A stretch of 64,000 bases of DNA from Mucilaginibacter tolerans (GTDB lineage Bacteria > Bacteroidota > Bacteroidia > Sphingobacteriales > Sphingobacteriaceae): positions 176,275 through 240,274 of the forward strand of contig NZ_JAUMKB010000008.1 of assembly GCF_030519375.1 (NCBI RefSeq). Reading direction: 5' to 3'. Position numbers and translations under genes: made by a program. The notes under the pieces are model-generated. The model searched no databases. It was given only the letters and a program-made list of their open reading frames with translations, and was not told the origin of the DNA. This document shows positions 34,496 through 43,954 of the stretch, in pieces. Within the stretch, counting starts at the first letter, position 1, and each line of letters opens with the position of its first letter.

Positions 34496-37400
34496 ATGAA
34501 GAGATATTTAGGTTCGATAACAGCAGTTGGATTGCTGTTGTGCAGTGCAGATGGTATCCAGGCGCAAGCCAGGAAGGGTGATACCTTGTATGAGAAATTC
34601 GTATCGCCGCCCAATTCGGCTAAGCCACGTGTGTGGTGGCACTGGATGAACGGCAATATTACCAAGGAAGGAATAAAGCTGGATCTTTTATGGATGAAAC
34701 GGGCGGGCGTTGGAGGCTTCCAGAACTTTGACGCCTCGCTGCTCACCCCGCAAATAGTTCAAAAACGGTTGACTTTCATGACACCAGAGTGGAAGGATGC
34801 ATTTCGATTTACGACCAAACTAGCTGACTCTTTGCATCTAGAAATGGCAATTGCCGGTTCTCCGGGCTGGAGCGAAAGCGGCGGTCCCTGGGTAAAACCT
34901 GCAGATGGGATGAAAAAAGTTGTTTGGTCAGAAATGCGCGTGAAAGGCGGAGCAAGCAACCTGAAAATTGAACAGCCATCCGGTGTTACCGGCCCTTTTC
35001 AAAATATTTCGCTTCAACCCGGATTCGGAGAAACGGTGGATCCTTCTAAACAGTCAAAGTTTTATAAAGATGTTGCCGTTGTAGCATTTAAACTACCGGC
35101 TGCCGATAGATCATTAAGCGACCTTGGCGCCGTTGTAACATCCAGTGGAGGAAATTTTACCTTGCAGCAATTAACAGACGGTGATTTAGGATCTTCTAAC
35201 CTGTTGCCGCGTGATTCTGTCGCCGGTTTTGCATGGATACAATTTGCATTCCCGCAGGCACAAAGCATTAAAGCGATCACGATGGTGGGTGGCGGAGAAC
35301 CGGGTATGTTCGGTATGGGTGCCGCGCCCGTTGATAGTCGTAAACTGGAAGCCAGTGATGACGGCGTAAATTTCAAATTCATTTGCAATATACCCCCCGG
35401 AGCGATTTTGCAACAAACTATTCCTGTCCCCGTCACTACAGCAAAATATTTTAGAGTGACAGTTAAAAATCCACCCCCGCAAATAAATTCGATGGCGGCA
35501 ATGGTGGGTATTATCACCAAGCCGGTTACACCCCCAGGTACTGAGATAGCTGAAATATATTTACATCCGGCTGATGTGATCAGTCGTTTTGAAGAAAAAG
35601 CGGCATTCGCCCCGGTAAATGATTTGAGCAAAAAGATGACCGCATCTACGAACGATGTGATAGCAACCAACGATATTATTGATTTGACTGGCAAGATGAG
35701 TGCTGACGGGACATTGAGCTGGACCGTTCCTGATGGTAACTGGAAGATCGTTCGCTTTGGGTATTCCTTATTAGGTATAACAAACCACCCAGCATCACCT
35801 GAAGCAACTGGCCCCGAAGTAGATAAACTTGATCCCGTTGCAGTAAAGACATACTTTACTAATTACCTTGATCAATATAAAGATGCTACAGGCGGTCTGA
35901 TGGGTACTAAAGGTGGCCTGCAATTTATGGTGACTGACAGTTGGGAAGCCGGCGCACAAAACTGGACGGCTAATCTTCCGGCTGAATTTCAAAAACGTCG
36001 AGGCTACAGCTTGATAGCATGGCTGCCGGTCTTAACAGGTGAGATTGTAAAGAGCTCAGAAGCAAGTGAACAGTTCCTGTTTGATTTTAGAAAAACGCTG
36101 AGCGAGATGCTGGCTGAATATCATTATGACGCATTGACCGGTATTCTTGCACAATACGGGATGAAACGTTATTCCGAATCGCATGAAAGTGATCGCGCCT
36201 TGATTGCTGATGGGATGGATGTAAAACGCAAAGCCGCTATTCCGATGTCGGCAATGTGGACACCTAATCCGTTTATAAACGGTAATGATCAAACCAATTA
36301 CCAGGCTGATATCCGAGAATCAGCTTCCGTGGCGCATATCTACGGCCAAAATTTTGTGGCAGCGGAATCATTGACGGCCTTAGGCATTCCTGCCGCAGCC
36401 TGGTCTTATTCGCCGGAAGCATTAAAGCCAACTGCTGACCTGGAACTTGCTAGTGGATTAAACAGGTTTGTAATTCATTGCTCAGTGCATCAGCCCACAG
36501 ACGATAAGATACCGGGATTAGGCCTGGGCCCATTCGGACAATGGTTTAACCGTCATGATACCTGGGCTGAGCAGGCAACCGCATGGACCTCTTACCTGTC
36601 AAGAAGCAGTTATTTGCTACAACAGGGGAAATTTGTTGCCGATATAGTTTATTATTATGGTGAGGACAATAACATTACTTCGCTGTTCCACAAAAAACTG
36701 CCGAATATTCCGGAAGGGTATAATTACGATTTCATCAATGCCGATGCTCTTATTAACTTGCTATCAGTAAAAGATGGGAAACTGGTTACACCAAGCGGCA
36801 TGGTTTATAGAGTTTTGGTGTTGGATAGCAATGCAGTTAAAATGTCGTTGCCTGTGTTGCGCAAAATAGGTGAACTGGTGAAAGCGGGCGCAACGGTAGC
36901 CGGTATAAAGCCAATAGGTACACCAAGCTTAAGCGATGATAAGAGCGAGTTTGACAGATTGGTTAATGAGATATGGTCTTCATCAAATGTCAATGTTAGC
37001 GAAGGAAAATCATTGAACGATGTGTTAAATAAAATGAGTATAGCTCCTGATTTTACTTACACCAAGCCGGATGCTAACGCCAAGCTTTTGTATGTACACC
37101 GCAAAACAAGCAATGGTGATATTTATTGGGTGAATAATCGTCAGAATGCTTTGGAAAATGTCACTGCTACTTTCAGGGTCACCGGAAAAATACCGAAGAT
37201 CTGGCATGCTGAGACTGGTAAAACCGAAGCTGTATCCTATACAATTGCGAACGGTGTTACCAAAGTCGGCCTTAACCTACAGCCGCAGGATGCCATTTTT
37301 GTCGTGTTCGAGGGCAATGCAATGAATGCAACTGTTTCTGTTCCCGCCAAAATTGAGAAGTCTTTGACTACACTTAGCGGCGACTGGACTATCGGTTTCG

Positions 37401-37846
37401 CTAAAAATTTGGGTGCACCTGCTTCGGCAAAGGTCAGCGAGTTAAAATCTTGGACAGATAATCAAGATACAGGCATAAAATATTTCTCTGGAACAGCGCG
37501 TTACACGAAAACGGTTAAAGCTACAGCCGATTGGTTTAAAAAGGGCGATATGCTTTGCCTCGATCTGGGCAGTGTGAAAAACCTGGCGGAAGTTGTTGTG
37601 AATGGGAAATCACTGGGTATCGTGTGGAAAAGCCCTTTCCGGGTTGATGTGACGAATGCTTTAAAGGTTGGTGAAAACAAAATCGAAATTAAGGTTACCA
37701 ACCTATGGGTAAACAGGCTCATTGGCGATCAGCAGCAGGGTGTAACCCAGAAATATACTTATACTACTATGCCTTTTTACCAGGCAAATTCACCATTATC
37801 ACCATCCGGATTGCTTGGCCCGGTGCAGATCTTATCTATAAAATAA
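34496..37846 (+). CDS. Exported GH106 alpha-L-rhamnosidase
   Basis: The 1116-residue protein matches family 106 glycoside hydrolases, inverting alpha-L-rhamnosidases from Bacteroidota and Sphingomonas. The start has a signal peptide (ending about residue 25, GIQAQA) and the family opening FVSPPNSAKPRVWWHWMNG followed by GNITKEGIKLDLLWMKRAGVGGFQ; the long middle holds the catalytic barrel and F5/8-like insertions, and the end has a jelly-roll domain (about 960-1110, GTARYTKTVKA). Rhamnosidase activity on plant or polysaccharide rhamnosides fits the rhamnose operon beside it. Other substrates in the family are possible. Confidence 0.9.
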   Translation: MKRYLGSITAVGLLLCSADGIQAQARKGDTLYEKFVSPPNSAKPRVWWHWMNGNITKEGIKLDLLWMKRAGVGGFQNFDASLLTPQIVQKRLTFMTPEWKDAFRFTTKLADSLHLEMAIAGSPGWSESGGPWVKPADGMKKVVWSEMRVKGGASNLKIEQPSGVTGPFQNISLQPGFGETVDPSKQSKFYKDVAVVAFKLPAADRSLSDLGAVVTSSGGNFTLQQLTDGDLGSSNLLPRDSVAGFAWIQFAFPQAQSIKAITMVGGGEPGMFGMGAAPVDSRKLEASDDGVNFKFICNIPPGAILQQTIPVPVTTAKYFRVTVKNPPPQINSMAAMVGIITKPVTPPGTEIAEIYLHPADVISRFEEKAAFAPVNDLSKKMTASTNDVIATNDIIDLTGKMSADGTLSWTVPDGNWKIVRFGYSLLGITNHPASPEATGPEVDKLDPVAVKTYFTNYLDQYKDATGGLMGTKGGLQFMVTDSWEAGAQNWTANLPAEFQKRRGYSLIAWLPVLTGEIVKSSEASEQFLFDFRKTLSEMLAEYHYDALTGILAQYGMKRYSESHESDRALIADGMDVKRKAAIPMSAMWTPNPFINGNDQTNYQADIRESASVAHIYGQNFVAAESLTALGIPAAAWSYSPEALKPTADLELASGLNRFVIHCSVHQPTDDKIPGLGLGPFGQWFNRHDTWAEQATAWTSYLSRSSYLLQQGKFVADIVYYYGEDNNITSLFHKKLPNIPEGYNYDFINADALINLLSVKDGKLVTPSGMVYRVLVLDSNAVKMSLPVLRKIGELVKAGATVAGIKPIGTPSLSDDKSEFDRLVNEIWSSSNVNVSEGKSLNDVLNKMSIAPDFTYTKPDANAKLLYVHRKTSNGDIYWVNNRQNALENVTATFRVTGKIPKIWHAETGKTEAVSYTIANGVTKVGLNLQPQDAIFVVFEGNAMNATVSVPAKIEKSLTTLSGDWTIGFAKNLGAPASAKVSELKSWTDNQDTGIKYFSGTARYTKTVKATADWFKKGDMLCLDLGSVKNLAEVVVNGKSLGIVWKSPFRVDVTNALKVGENKIEIKVTNLWVNRLIGDQQQGVTQKYTYTTMPFYQANSPLSPSGLLGPVQILSIK

Positions 37847-37865
37847 AAAAGCAGATTTAGTAAAA

Positions 37866-37892
37866 AGCGGCTGATTTATACAATCAGCCGCT
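37866..37892. terminator. Bidirectional terminator between convergent genes
   Basis: AGCGGCTGATT (37866-37876) and AATCAGCCGCT (37882-37892) form an 11-base perfect stem with a five-base loop, with A- and T-rich flanks on both sides. It lies between the GH106 gene and the convergent histidine kinase gene and would serve both. Confidence 0.87.
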
Positions 37893-37914
37893 AAAATTTT
37901 GAGAAGAAGAGATA

Positions 37915-39459
37915 TTATTGTAAAGTGTTTACCCCAACTTTGGCGTACAGGGCTATTTTTCGGTGTAATTCATCCGGGTTAAAGGGTTTGCTGATATAAT
38001 CATTCATTCCTACAACAAAAGCCTGATCCTTAATATCAAGCATGGCCGAAGCTGTTAATGCAATAATGGGCAGGGTCTTGAATTTTTCGTTGGGCAGTTG
38101 TCTTATGGCGACAGTTGTTTGGTAGCCATCCATCTCGGGCATTTGCAGGTCCATTAAAACCATGTCGTAATCATTGGTTTGTACCAACGTATAGGCAATT
38201 TCCCCGTTTTCGGCAACATCACAATCAACATCCCATAATTTCATATACTGTTTGGCTAGTATGACATTGATCTGGTTATCTTCCGCAATTAATATTTTAA
38301 CGCCTTTTAAGCTTTTGGTTTCAAAATGGCTTTCTTCTTTTATGCCTTGTATAAACTTTTTCGAGCTGTTTTTCAATTTAAGGCTGAAGTAAAATACAGA
38401 ACCTTTACCTAATTCAGACTTCACCTTAATTTCGCTGCCCATCAACTCTAATAAACGCTTGGTTATGGTTAAGCCCAAACCGGTTCCACCAAATTTGCGT
38501 GTTGTATCAGAACTCGCCTGAGTAAAGCTTTCAAATATATTTTCCAGTTTATCCGCAGCAATACCAATACCGGTATCAGTAACTTCAAAATCAACTGTTG
38601 TAAAGTCTTTATTTTTTTCATTGAGCGAGGCTACCAGGGTAACCTTGCCCTCCTTAGTAAATTTTACTGCGTTACTGATAAGATTTGTCAATATTTGCCC
38701 AAGCCGCACCGGATCGCCCATAACTACATCGGGCAATTCCTGATCGATCAATAATTTAAGCTGAATATCTTTTTCAGTGGCTTTTTGCAGTGACGCCAGC
38801 CTGATATTGCTGATTAACTGCTTTATGCTAAAATCAGCTTCTTCAAATTCAATCTTACCGGCCTCTATTTTGCTGAAATCCAATATGTCGTTGATTAATA
38901 CCAGGAGATTTTCTGCCGAAAACTTCAACATTTTCAGATATTCCATCTGGTCTTCACGAGGGTTCATTTGCAAAAGCAGATGTGTGAATCCGATCACCGC
39001 ATTCATCGGCGTCCTGATCTCGTGGCTCATTGTTGATAAGAACTGCGATTTAGACAACGCCGCCTTTTCTGCCACATCTTTTGATAGTATGAGCTGTTGC
39101 TCCAGTTCTTTAGCTTTCCCGATTTCTTGCTGCAGAAATTTTATGATCGTAATCAGGTCATCATCTGACGCTCCAAATTCCGTAATTGAATCAGGAGCCA
39201 GAGCGGTTATGGCCTTCTTTATTTCAGAAATTGACTTCTGCTTTATATTGTTCTCGTTAAGTAAATTGCTATTTACCTCCTGGTACTCCCGTTCACTTAT
39301 TGTAAAGGCGTGTTCTGATAGCTTTTGAGCTTTTTCAATGGAATGATAGTAATTACTTACACTCTCAAGAAAACCGAGCATAGCCTCATCTTTTAAGTAA
39401 GATTCGGGAAGTAGTTTTCTGATTTGCTTGTTTAGTACATTGTGATACGCCATACCCAC
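37915..39459 (-). CDS. Hybrid sensor histidine kinase with receiver domain
   Basis: The 514-residue cytoplasmic protein has a coiled-coil-like N-terminus (about 30-160), a HisKA domain with the phosphoacceptor His in FLSTMSHEIRTPMNAVIGF near residue 146, an ATPase domain (about 240-365, GTGLGLTITKRLLELMG) and a C-terminal receiver (about 387-505) with the acceptor Asp in MVLMDLQMPEMDGYQT. No membrane helix is seen. It follows the FIST-domain gene by 20 bases, so the FIST protein probably supplies the sensory input. Two adjacent ATGs (residues 1 and 3) make the start uncertain by two codons. Confidence 0.92.
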   Translation of the reverse strand: MGMAYHNVLNKQIRKLLPESYLKDEAMLGFLESVSNYYHSIEKAQKLSEHAFTISEREYQEVNSNLLNENNIKQKSISEIKKAITALAPDSITEFGASDDDLITIIKFLQQEIGKAKELEQQLILSKDVAEKAALSKSQFLSTMSHEIRTPMNAVIGFTHLLLQMNPREDQMEYLKMLKFSAENLLVLINDILDFSKIEAGKIEFEEADFSIKQLISNIRLASLQKATEKDIQLKLLIDQELPDVVMGDPVRLGQILTNLISNAVKFTKEGKVTLVASLNEKNKDFTTVDFEVTDTGIGIAADKLENIFESFTQASSDTTRKFGGTGLGLTITKRLLELMGSEIKVKSELGKGSVFYFSLKLKNSSKKFIQGIKEESHFETKSLKGVKILIAEDNQINVILAKQYMKLWDVDCDVAENGEIAYTLVQTNDYDMVLMDLQMPEMDGYQTTVAIRQLPNEKFKTLPIIALTASAMLDIKDQAFVVGMNDYISKPFNPDELHRKIALYAKVGVNTLQ

Positions 39460-39479
39460 TGTTCTCGCTTCCTCTGTTA

Positions 39480-40613
39480 CTAAAGTTCTGTAAATGTAGT
39501 AATGGTCATAGTTTGATTATGCAATTCGCACTGCACATTGGAATTAAAAGGAGATATCTCGCCATAGCTGTAGAAACCAGTAATGGCGGTATTGTTGCCT
39601 AAAATTTCCTTAGCAGCTTCAACCTCTTCATCAGTTCTTTGCTGTAATATCAATTTGCGTCCAACACAACTAATGAGTATGGCCAAATCGGGCTCCTGAC
39701 TGTTAATCCCTTTAAATGAATTGCTTGCGGCTGAAGAGGAGGCTTCAATAAGTTTATCAAAATTGGCTTTCATCAGCCTCACCTTGCTACCTTCGGGAAG
39801 ATTACCCGCGAAGACCATTGATTTGTCTTCCTCATTAATACTTAAAATAGTACGAACCAGGTTTTTTTCTGAATTATTTAATTTTATTGACAGCGGGAAA
39901 AGTAATGCCGATCCTGGCAGTTCATTCACATAATCGCCTAAATATTCTTTATAAAGGTTAAGCGCATTTTTATGGTCAATTTCAAACAACACATTTTTAT
40001 CTGATCTGGTAATTGTACGTTCATGCCCGAATTCATCCCAGCCGCCTAAAGAACCATGACCAATCACTATATCGTTACCATAAAAACCAATAGCTATTAC
40101 ATTCCCTTGTGAGGGCACTTCATTTATACCCGTAAAAGTTTTTTCAAACCGGGCAGCATCTCCTGCCAGGCCACCTGAAACGGGTACTGGGTGTTTACTG
40201 CTATTGAAACCATCAACCAGTTCGCTACCATTGATAAATGTTCCGTCAGAAATCACAAAAACTGAGTTTAAATCATCGGCCAATAATTCTTTCATTAAAA
40301 AGCTGCCGGTTTCAAAACTGTTGTTATGGCGGTTAATGTTTGTTTTAACACAACGTATCCGGGTTTTTTCAAACTCGATGGCTGTGGCAACCGCACTTTC
40401 GTCAAATACTGAGTCATTAAGAATTTCACCCGATGTTGATGAAAATACAATATCAGCAGTAGGATAAATCAGTCTTAAATGCTCATAAACCTCGGGTTTT
40501 ATAATACAGGTGGATGCCCCGAATACTAAAACCAGCTGACATTTCTCTGCATCCAGTTCAGATGGGTATTCTTTCCACGTATTGTTCAGGAAATGATGTT
40601 GCTTTGTTTTCAT
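39480..40613 (-). CDS. FIST-domain signal sensor protein
   Basis: The 377-residue protein has a FIST N-terminal domain (about 25-220, CQLVLVFGASTCII and PVSGGLAGDAARFEKTF) and a FIST C-terminal domain (about 225-360, with NELPGSALLFPLSIKL and GRKLILQQRTDEEVEAAKEIL). FIST domains are cytoplasmic sensory modules, thought to bind small ligands such as amino acids, and are found next to kinases or fused to them. The hybrid kinase gene begins 20 bases after its stop, so the two form a split receptor and kinase. The ligand is unknown. Confidence 0.9.
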   Translation of the reverse strand: MKTKQHHFLNNTWKEYPSELDAEKCQLVLVFGASTCIIKPEVYEHLRLIYPTADIVFSSTSGEILNDSVFDESAVATAIEFEKTRIRCVKTNINRHNNSFETGSFLMKELLADDLNSVFVISDGTFINGSELVDGFNSSKHPVPVSGGLAGDAARFEKTFTGINEVPSQGNVIAIGFYGNDIVIGHGSLGGWDEFGHERTITRSDKNVLFEIDHKNALNLYKEYLGDYVNELPGSALLFPLSIKLNNSEKNLVRTILSINEEDKSMVFAGNLPEGSKVRLMKANFDKLIEASSSAASNSFKGINSQEPDLAILISCVGRKLILQQRTDEEVEAAKEILGNNTAITGFYSYGEISPFNSNVQCELHNQTMTITTFTEL

Positions 40614-40744
40614 TGCTTGGTTTGGGTATAAAAAATATGTTACATATATACGTAAAATTAAATTAAAGGTTATAAAATTAATTATTGGGAAATAAGTGTT
40701 TTCTTGACAATTTAAATATTGACAATCTCAGCAGCGATTTGAGA

Positions 40745-40896
40745 CAAAAAGAAGAGTTCCTGATGGGCAGGAACTCTTTCAACCAATTATAAAACCTAAG
40801 AGAGAAGAGAGGACGCAGAGGATGGGTTCGAACCATCTGTTTGCCGCCAAACCAGCGCTCTGCATTATTTGTGAGCAAAACCTGGTGTTAAGCATC
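40745..40896 (-). ncRNA. Candidate small RNA with tRNA-like acceptor and T-arm, ending in a terminator
   Basis: On the minus strand a 5' strand TGCAGAG (40864-40858) pairs over seven positions with CTCTGCG (40820-40814), and between them lies a perfect T-arm, stem GATGG/CCATC around the loop TTCGAAC (40837-40821), exactly the tRNA T-loop consensus. A 20-base linker replaces the D-arm and anticodon arm. A -7 box TATATTTG (40910-40903) lies just upstream and an intrinsic terminator at 40752-40778 downstream. There is no anticodon, so it is not a working tRNA; the gene is either a tRNA relic or a structured RNA. Covariation would decide. Confidence 0.45.
40746..40778 (-). terminator. Terminator after the candidate small RNA
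   Basis: AAGAGTTCCTG and CAGGAACTCTT (40752-40762 and 40768-40778) form an 11-base perfect stem with a five-base loop; on the minus strand it is followed by CTTTTTG. It could also close the transcript of the histidine kinase at 40997, which runs in the same direction. Confidence 0.8.
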
Positions 40897-40996
40897 ACCG
40901 GACAAATATAGGAATATCTTATAAATAAGCGATTAAATCTATAGAAATAGTAGTATAAAATAGTAAATATCTCGTAAGTTGTTAGTTAATAGAATA

Positions 40997-42334
40997 TTAA
41001 AATTGAGCTGTTATGAGATCAGCAGGAAATATGAGCTTAAATGTGGTGCCCGAGCCTGGTTCTGAAGTAACTTCTATCCTAATGTGATGGAAATCAGCAA
41101 TTGATTTTACTATCGGTAAACCCAAACCAAAACTATCTTGCTGGAGCGATTGGGTGAATTTCTTAAAGCGATTAAAAATATGAGGAACCCGTTCAGCACT
41201 TATACCTATACCGGTATCGGCTATTGCAACAAGAAAGAATTTATTATCAGTATGGCCGGTTATTTTTATTTCACCGTGTTCCTTGTTGTACTTGATAGCA
41301 TTATTTATCAGGTTGAAGAACAAATTGAATAACAGGAATTTATTTACATGATTTAGTCGCCATTCTGCGGGGATATCGATTTCACAATTAATTTCCTTCT
41401 CCTGCAGGCGGATAGAGATTTCTTCATATACCTCGTGTATCAGTTCGGATAACGATATGCTGTCTTCTTTCAAAAACTGCTCATTTTCTATCTGTGATAT
41501 CAGTAGTAAGGTTTTGGTGATACTTTTCAACCTGTTCAATATCTTCTGCATTTCAATCAGCCTCACCTTGGTTTCGTCTGGCATGTCTTCCTCTTCAAAC
41601 ATGTTCTCGATCTTCGATTGAAGGATAGATATTGGAGTCATCAGCTCATGCGATGCATTTGATATAAATTCACGCTCTTTCTGAAAAGTGTTCTCTATCG
41701 TCTGAATCATTTTATGGATACTGATGTCCAGGTATTCAAAATCGGTAGTTGAAGTTTTCACCTTTTTATACGGAGTATGATTAGGGAATTTATGCCCGAT
41801 AAGCTTGGTTTTAATAATAAGCCCCAAAGGCCGTAACACATAAGTAGAATAAACCTGGTCGGCAAGGATAGTCAGAAGGATCATCCCTAATAGTATTTCC
41901 AGTGCTATATTTTGTAAAGGGGTAGTGGTCTCGTTAATGGTATCAATGCTTTTGCCTATTTCCAGTATGTAATTCTGCTTTCCAACCTTAAAATTGTGGC
42001 TCAAAATACGGTATTGTATAGTGTCGCCCTCAACCAATCGGTTCTCATTGATGATAGTATCTATATTCTCATTAAGCGAATCAACATCCAGGCTCACGTA
42101 TTCTTCTTTAAGTAAAGCGTTATAGCTGCCATAGCCCTCGCCATTTTGGATATAATTATTTATGCCCGGGCCGCTAACAATTTTTAATACTTTATCCTTT
42201 TGGTGTCTGAGCCAGTTGTCGGTATAACTTTGATTAATATCTCTGATCAGTGTAGGCAGTAACAAAACAAACAACACTACTATTACCACTTTCGAAATGG
42301 TATTAAAAAGTGTCAGTTTGGTTCCGAGTTTCAA
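40997..42334 (-). CDS. Two-component sensor histidine kinase
   Basis: The 445-residue inner-membrane protein has a first helix at about 9-29, an extracytoplasmic region (about 32-140), a second helix near 142-162, a linker and a HisKA domain with the acceptor His in FISNASHELMTPISILQS near residue 231, then an ATPase domain ending GLGLPIVKSIADFHHI and GSGTTFKLIFP. The extracytoplasmic part has no family I recognise. The response regulator gene lies six bases upstream on the same strand, so the two act as a pair. The operon also encodes an outer-membrane barrel and a small basic protein. Confidence 0.93.
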   Translation of the reverse strand: MKLGTKLTLFNTISKVVIVVLFVLLLPTLIRDINQSYTDNWLRHQKDKVLKIVSGPGINNYIQNGEGYGSYNALLKEEYVSLDVDSLNENIDTIINENRLVEGDTIQYRILSHNFKVGKQNYILEIGKSIDTINETTTPLQNIALEILLGMILLTILADQVYSTYVLRPLGLIIKTKLIGHKFPNHTPYKKVKTSTTDFEYLDISIHKMIQTIENTFQKEREFISNASHELMTPISILQSKIENMFEEEDMPDETKVRLIEMQKILNRLKSITKTLLLISQIENEQFLKEDSISLSELIHEVYEEISIRLQEKEINCEIDIPAEWRLNHVNKFLLFNLFFNLINNAIKYNKEHGEIKITGHTDNKFFLVAIADTGIGISAERVPHIFNRFKKFTQSLQQDSFGLGLPIVKSIADFHHIRIEVTSEPGSGTTFKLIFPADLITAQF

Positions 42335-42340
42335 GATACT

Positions 42341-43024
42341 TTAATGGTTAATGTTTATACGATAACCCAGCCCCCGCACAGTTTCGAGCCAGTCTGGTGA
42401 GCTATACACGTTTAATTTTTTTCGAATATTTTTAATATGGGCATCAATATAATTGGAATCATAATCGTCATTGACGACGCTTCCCCATATATGTTCACTT
42501 AACTGCGACCGTGTCAAGGTTCTGTTTTTGTGCAACAGCATGTATGCCACCAGATCGAATTCCTTTTTAGTAATTGTTCCGATAGGGGTATTATTATAAG
42601 ATATGGTCCGGTTGGTCAGATCGATAACAAAGTTGCCAAGCATTACTACAGAATGTTTCAACCCAAACTTTCTGCGCATAATCGCCTGCATCCGGCTTTG
42701 CAATTCGAGCAGAGAAAATGGCTTTGGTAAGTAGTCATCGGCACCTAAATCCAAACCTTTTATGCGGTCATTAACCTCAGCACGGGCCGTTAATATAATG
42801 CAAGCGGCCTCCGGGTTATATTTTTTTGCCTCTTTTAACAGATCAAGCCCATCGTAATCAGGCAGGCCAAGATCGATCAGAATAAAATCGTATAAATTGG
42901 TTGCTATTTTTTCTGATGCAGAAGCACCATTAAAACAAACATCACAGATATAATTTGAGTTGGATAGAAATATTTCCAGCTCATTGGTCAGGGCTTTTTC
43001 GTCTTCGACAATCAGAACATTCAT
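42341..43024 (-). CDS. OmpR-family response regulator
   Basis: The 227-residue protein has a receiver (about 1-115) with the acceptor Asp in FILIDLGLPDYDGLDLL near residue 51 and a winged-helix DNA-binding domain (about 130-225, SNYIDAHIKNIRKKLN and TVRGLGYRIN). It is the partner of the histidine kinase encoded six bases downstream and lies six bases after the outer-membrane barrel gene. Its targets probably include its own operon, which is inference from context; no repeated operator could be picked out by eye. Confidence 0.94.
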   Translation of the reverse strand: MNVLIVEDEKALTNELEIFLSNSNYICDVCFNGASASEKIATNLYDFILIDLGLPDYDGLDLLKEAKKYNPEAACIILTARAEVNDRIKGLDLGADDYLPKPFSLLELQSRMQAIMRRKFGLKHSVVMLGNFVIDLTNRTISYNNTPIGTITKKEFDLVAYMLLHKNRTLTRSQLSEHIWGSVVNDDYDSNYIDAHIKNIRKKLNVYSSPDWLETVRGLGYRININH

Positions 43025-43030
43025 GCGGGC

Positions 43031-43918
43031 TCAATAAAAAACATAATAAAAAGTCAGGTTAAAGAACGATTCTTTATGGTTTCTTAATATACCCTCGACA
43101 TTTACGGGTATAGAATATTTGTAAGCAAACTCAAAGGTATAGTGTGGTCTATTATAGGCTATAGGGATTTTGAAACTATAATTCAGCATGTCCAGTTCAC
43201 TATTATGCCCCGCATATTTTTGAGCAATTAGCGGTGGCATTAGCAGGTCATCATCGTAGCCCAGCCCCACTCTGCCTGGGTGATTTGTATTATATTTTTG
43301 CACGAAATTCTGTGTTCCTAAAATTATGTTCACCCCCGGGTTAAATGATAGGTAGTCTTTGTCATCAAAAATACTCCAGTTAGTCTCGATGTATTTGGAG
43401 TTAGTTATGGTGATGAAAAAGTCGTGCGATTCGCCAAATAAATAATCCAGCACTACTCCTGATTTTAATATCTTCCAGTCGTAGCTATTATTGAAGTTGA
43501 TATCATTGGAAGAGGCCGACTTGATGATCAATGCGTTCCGGTCAAAAATAAACCGGGTGTAGCTTATATTACCAGAGAATTTTGGAGTGATATGGTAAAC
43601 ATATCCGCCACCCAGGTCAATTTCATCAATTGTAGGTGTAGACCCTAATACTTTATAAGCCGATCCATAAACGAACCAGCCATTTTTGGTATTGTAAATA
43701 ACATCTGCATTTAGAAATGGATACTTAACCGGTCCCGTACGACCGAAGAAGCTGGCGTCGCTCCCGTAGCTTACACCCGCCGAAACAGATCTTTTCTTTA
43801 CGAGCGTATCTGAATCAGCAACTATCCGGGCCGGACGATCAATTAAAATACGATTTGTCGGCGTGGCGTTCACAGCCATATAAATTGTCAAAAGAAGCAG
43901 GGCACAGATGTATTTCAT
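43031..43918 (-). CDS. Predicted outer-membrane beta-barrel protein
   Basis: I do not recognise a named family. The 295-residue product has a signal peptide from ATG 43918 (MKYICALLLLTIYMAVNA); the frame opens at 43954 but that start lies upstream of the signal. The mature part is rich in alternating aromatic strands (VSYGSDASFFG, GWFVYGSAYKVLG, YHITPKFSGNISYTRF) and ends in the aromatic FFNLTFYYVFY, as outer-membrane barrels do. It precedes a response regulator and kinase by six bases, so it is probably part of their stimulus or response at the cell surface. Confidence 0.72.
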   Translation of the reverse strand: MKYICALLLLTIYMAVNATPTNRILIDRPARIVADSDTLVKKRSVSAGVSYGSDASFFGRTGPVKYPFLNADVIYNTKNGWFVYGSAYKVLGSTPTIDEIDLGGGYVYHITPKFSGNISYTRFIFDRNALIIKSASSNDINFNNSYDWKILKSGVVLDYLFGESHDFFITITNSKYIETNWSIFDDKDYLSFNPGVNIILGTQNFVQKYNTNHPGRVGLGYDDDLLMPPLIAQKYAGHNSELDMLNYSFKIPIAYNRPHYTFEFAYKYSIPVNVEGILRNHKESFFNLTFYYVFY

Positions 43919-43954
43919 CTTAATAAATACGCAATATAATGTCCATTGATACAA

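Noticed and set aside
35062..35694. 210-residue minus-strand frame opposite the GH106 gene
   Set aside because: Shadow of the rhamnosidase gene; the plus-strand product has a clear family match and the minus product has none.
40814..40864. Functional tRNA gene
   Set aside because: Only the acceptor stem and T-arm are present; there is no anticodon arm and no room for one in the 20-base linker.
40678..40878. 66-residue minus-strand reading frame
   Set aside because: It runs through the tRNA-like stem and the terminator hairpin, has low-quality composition and no family; the RNA reading explains the sequence better.
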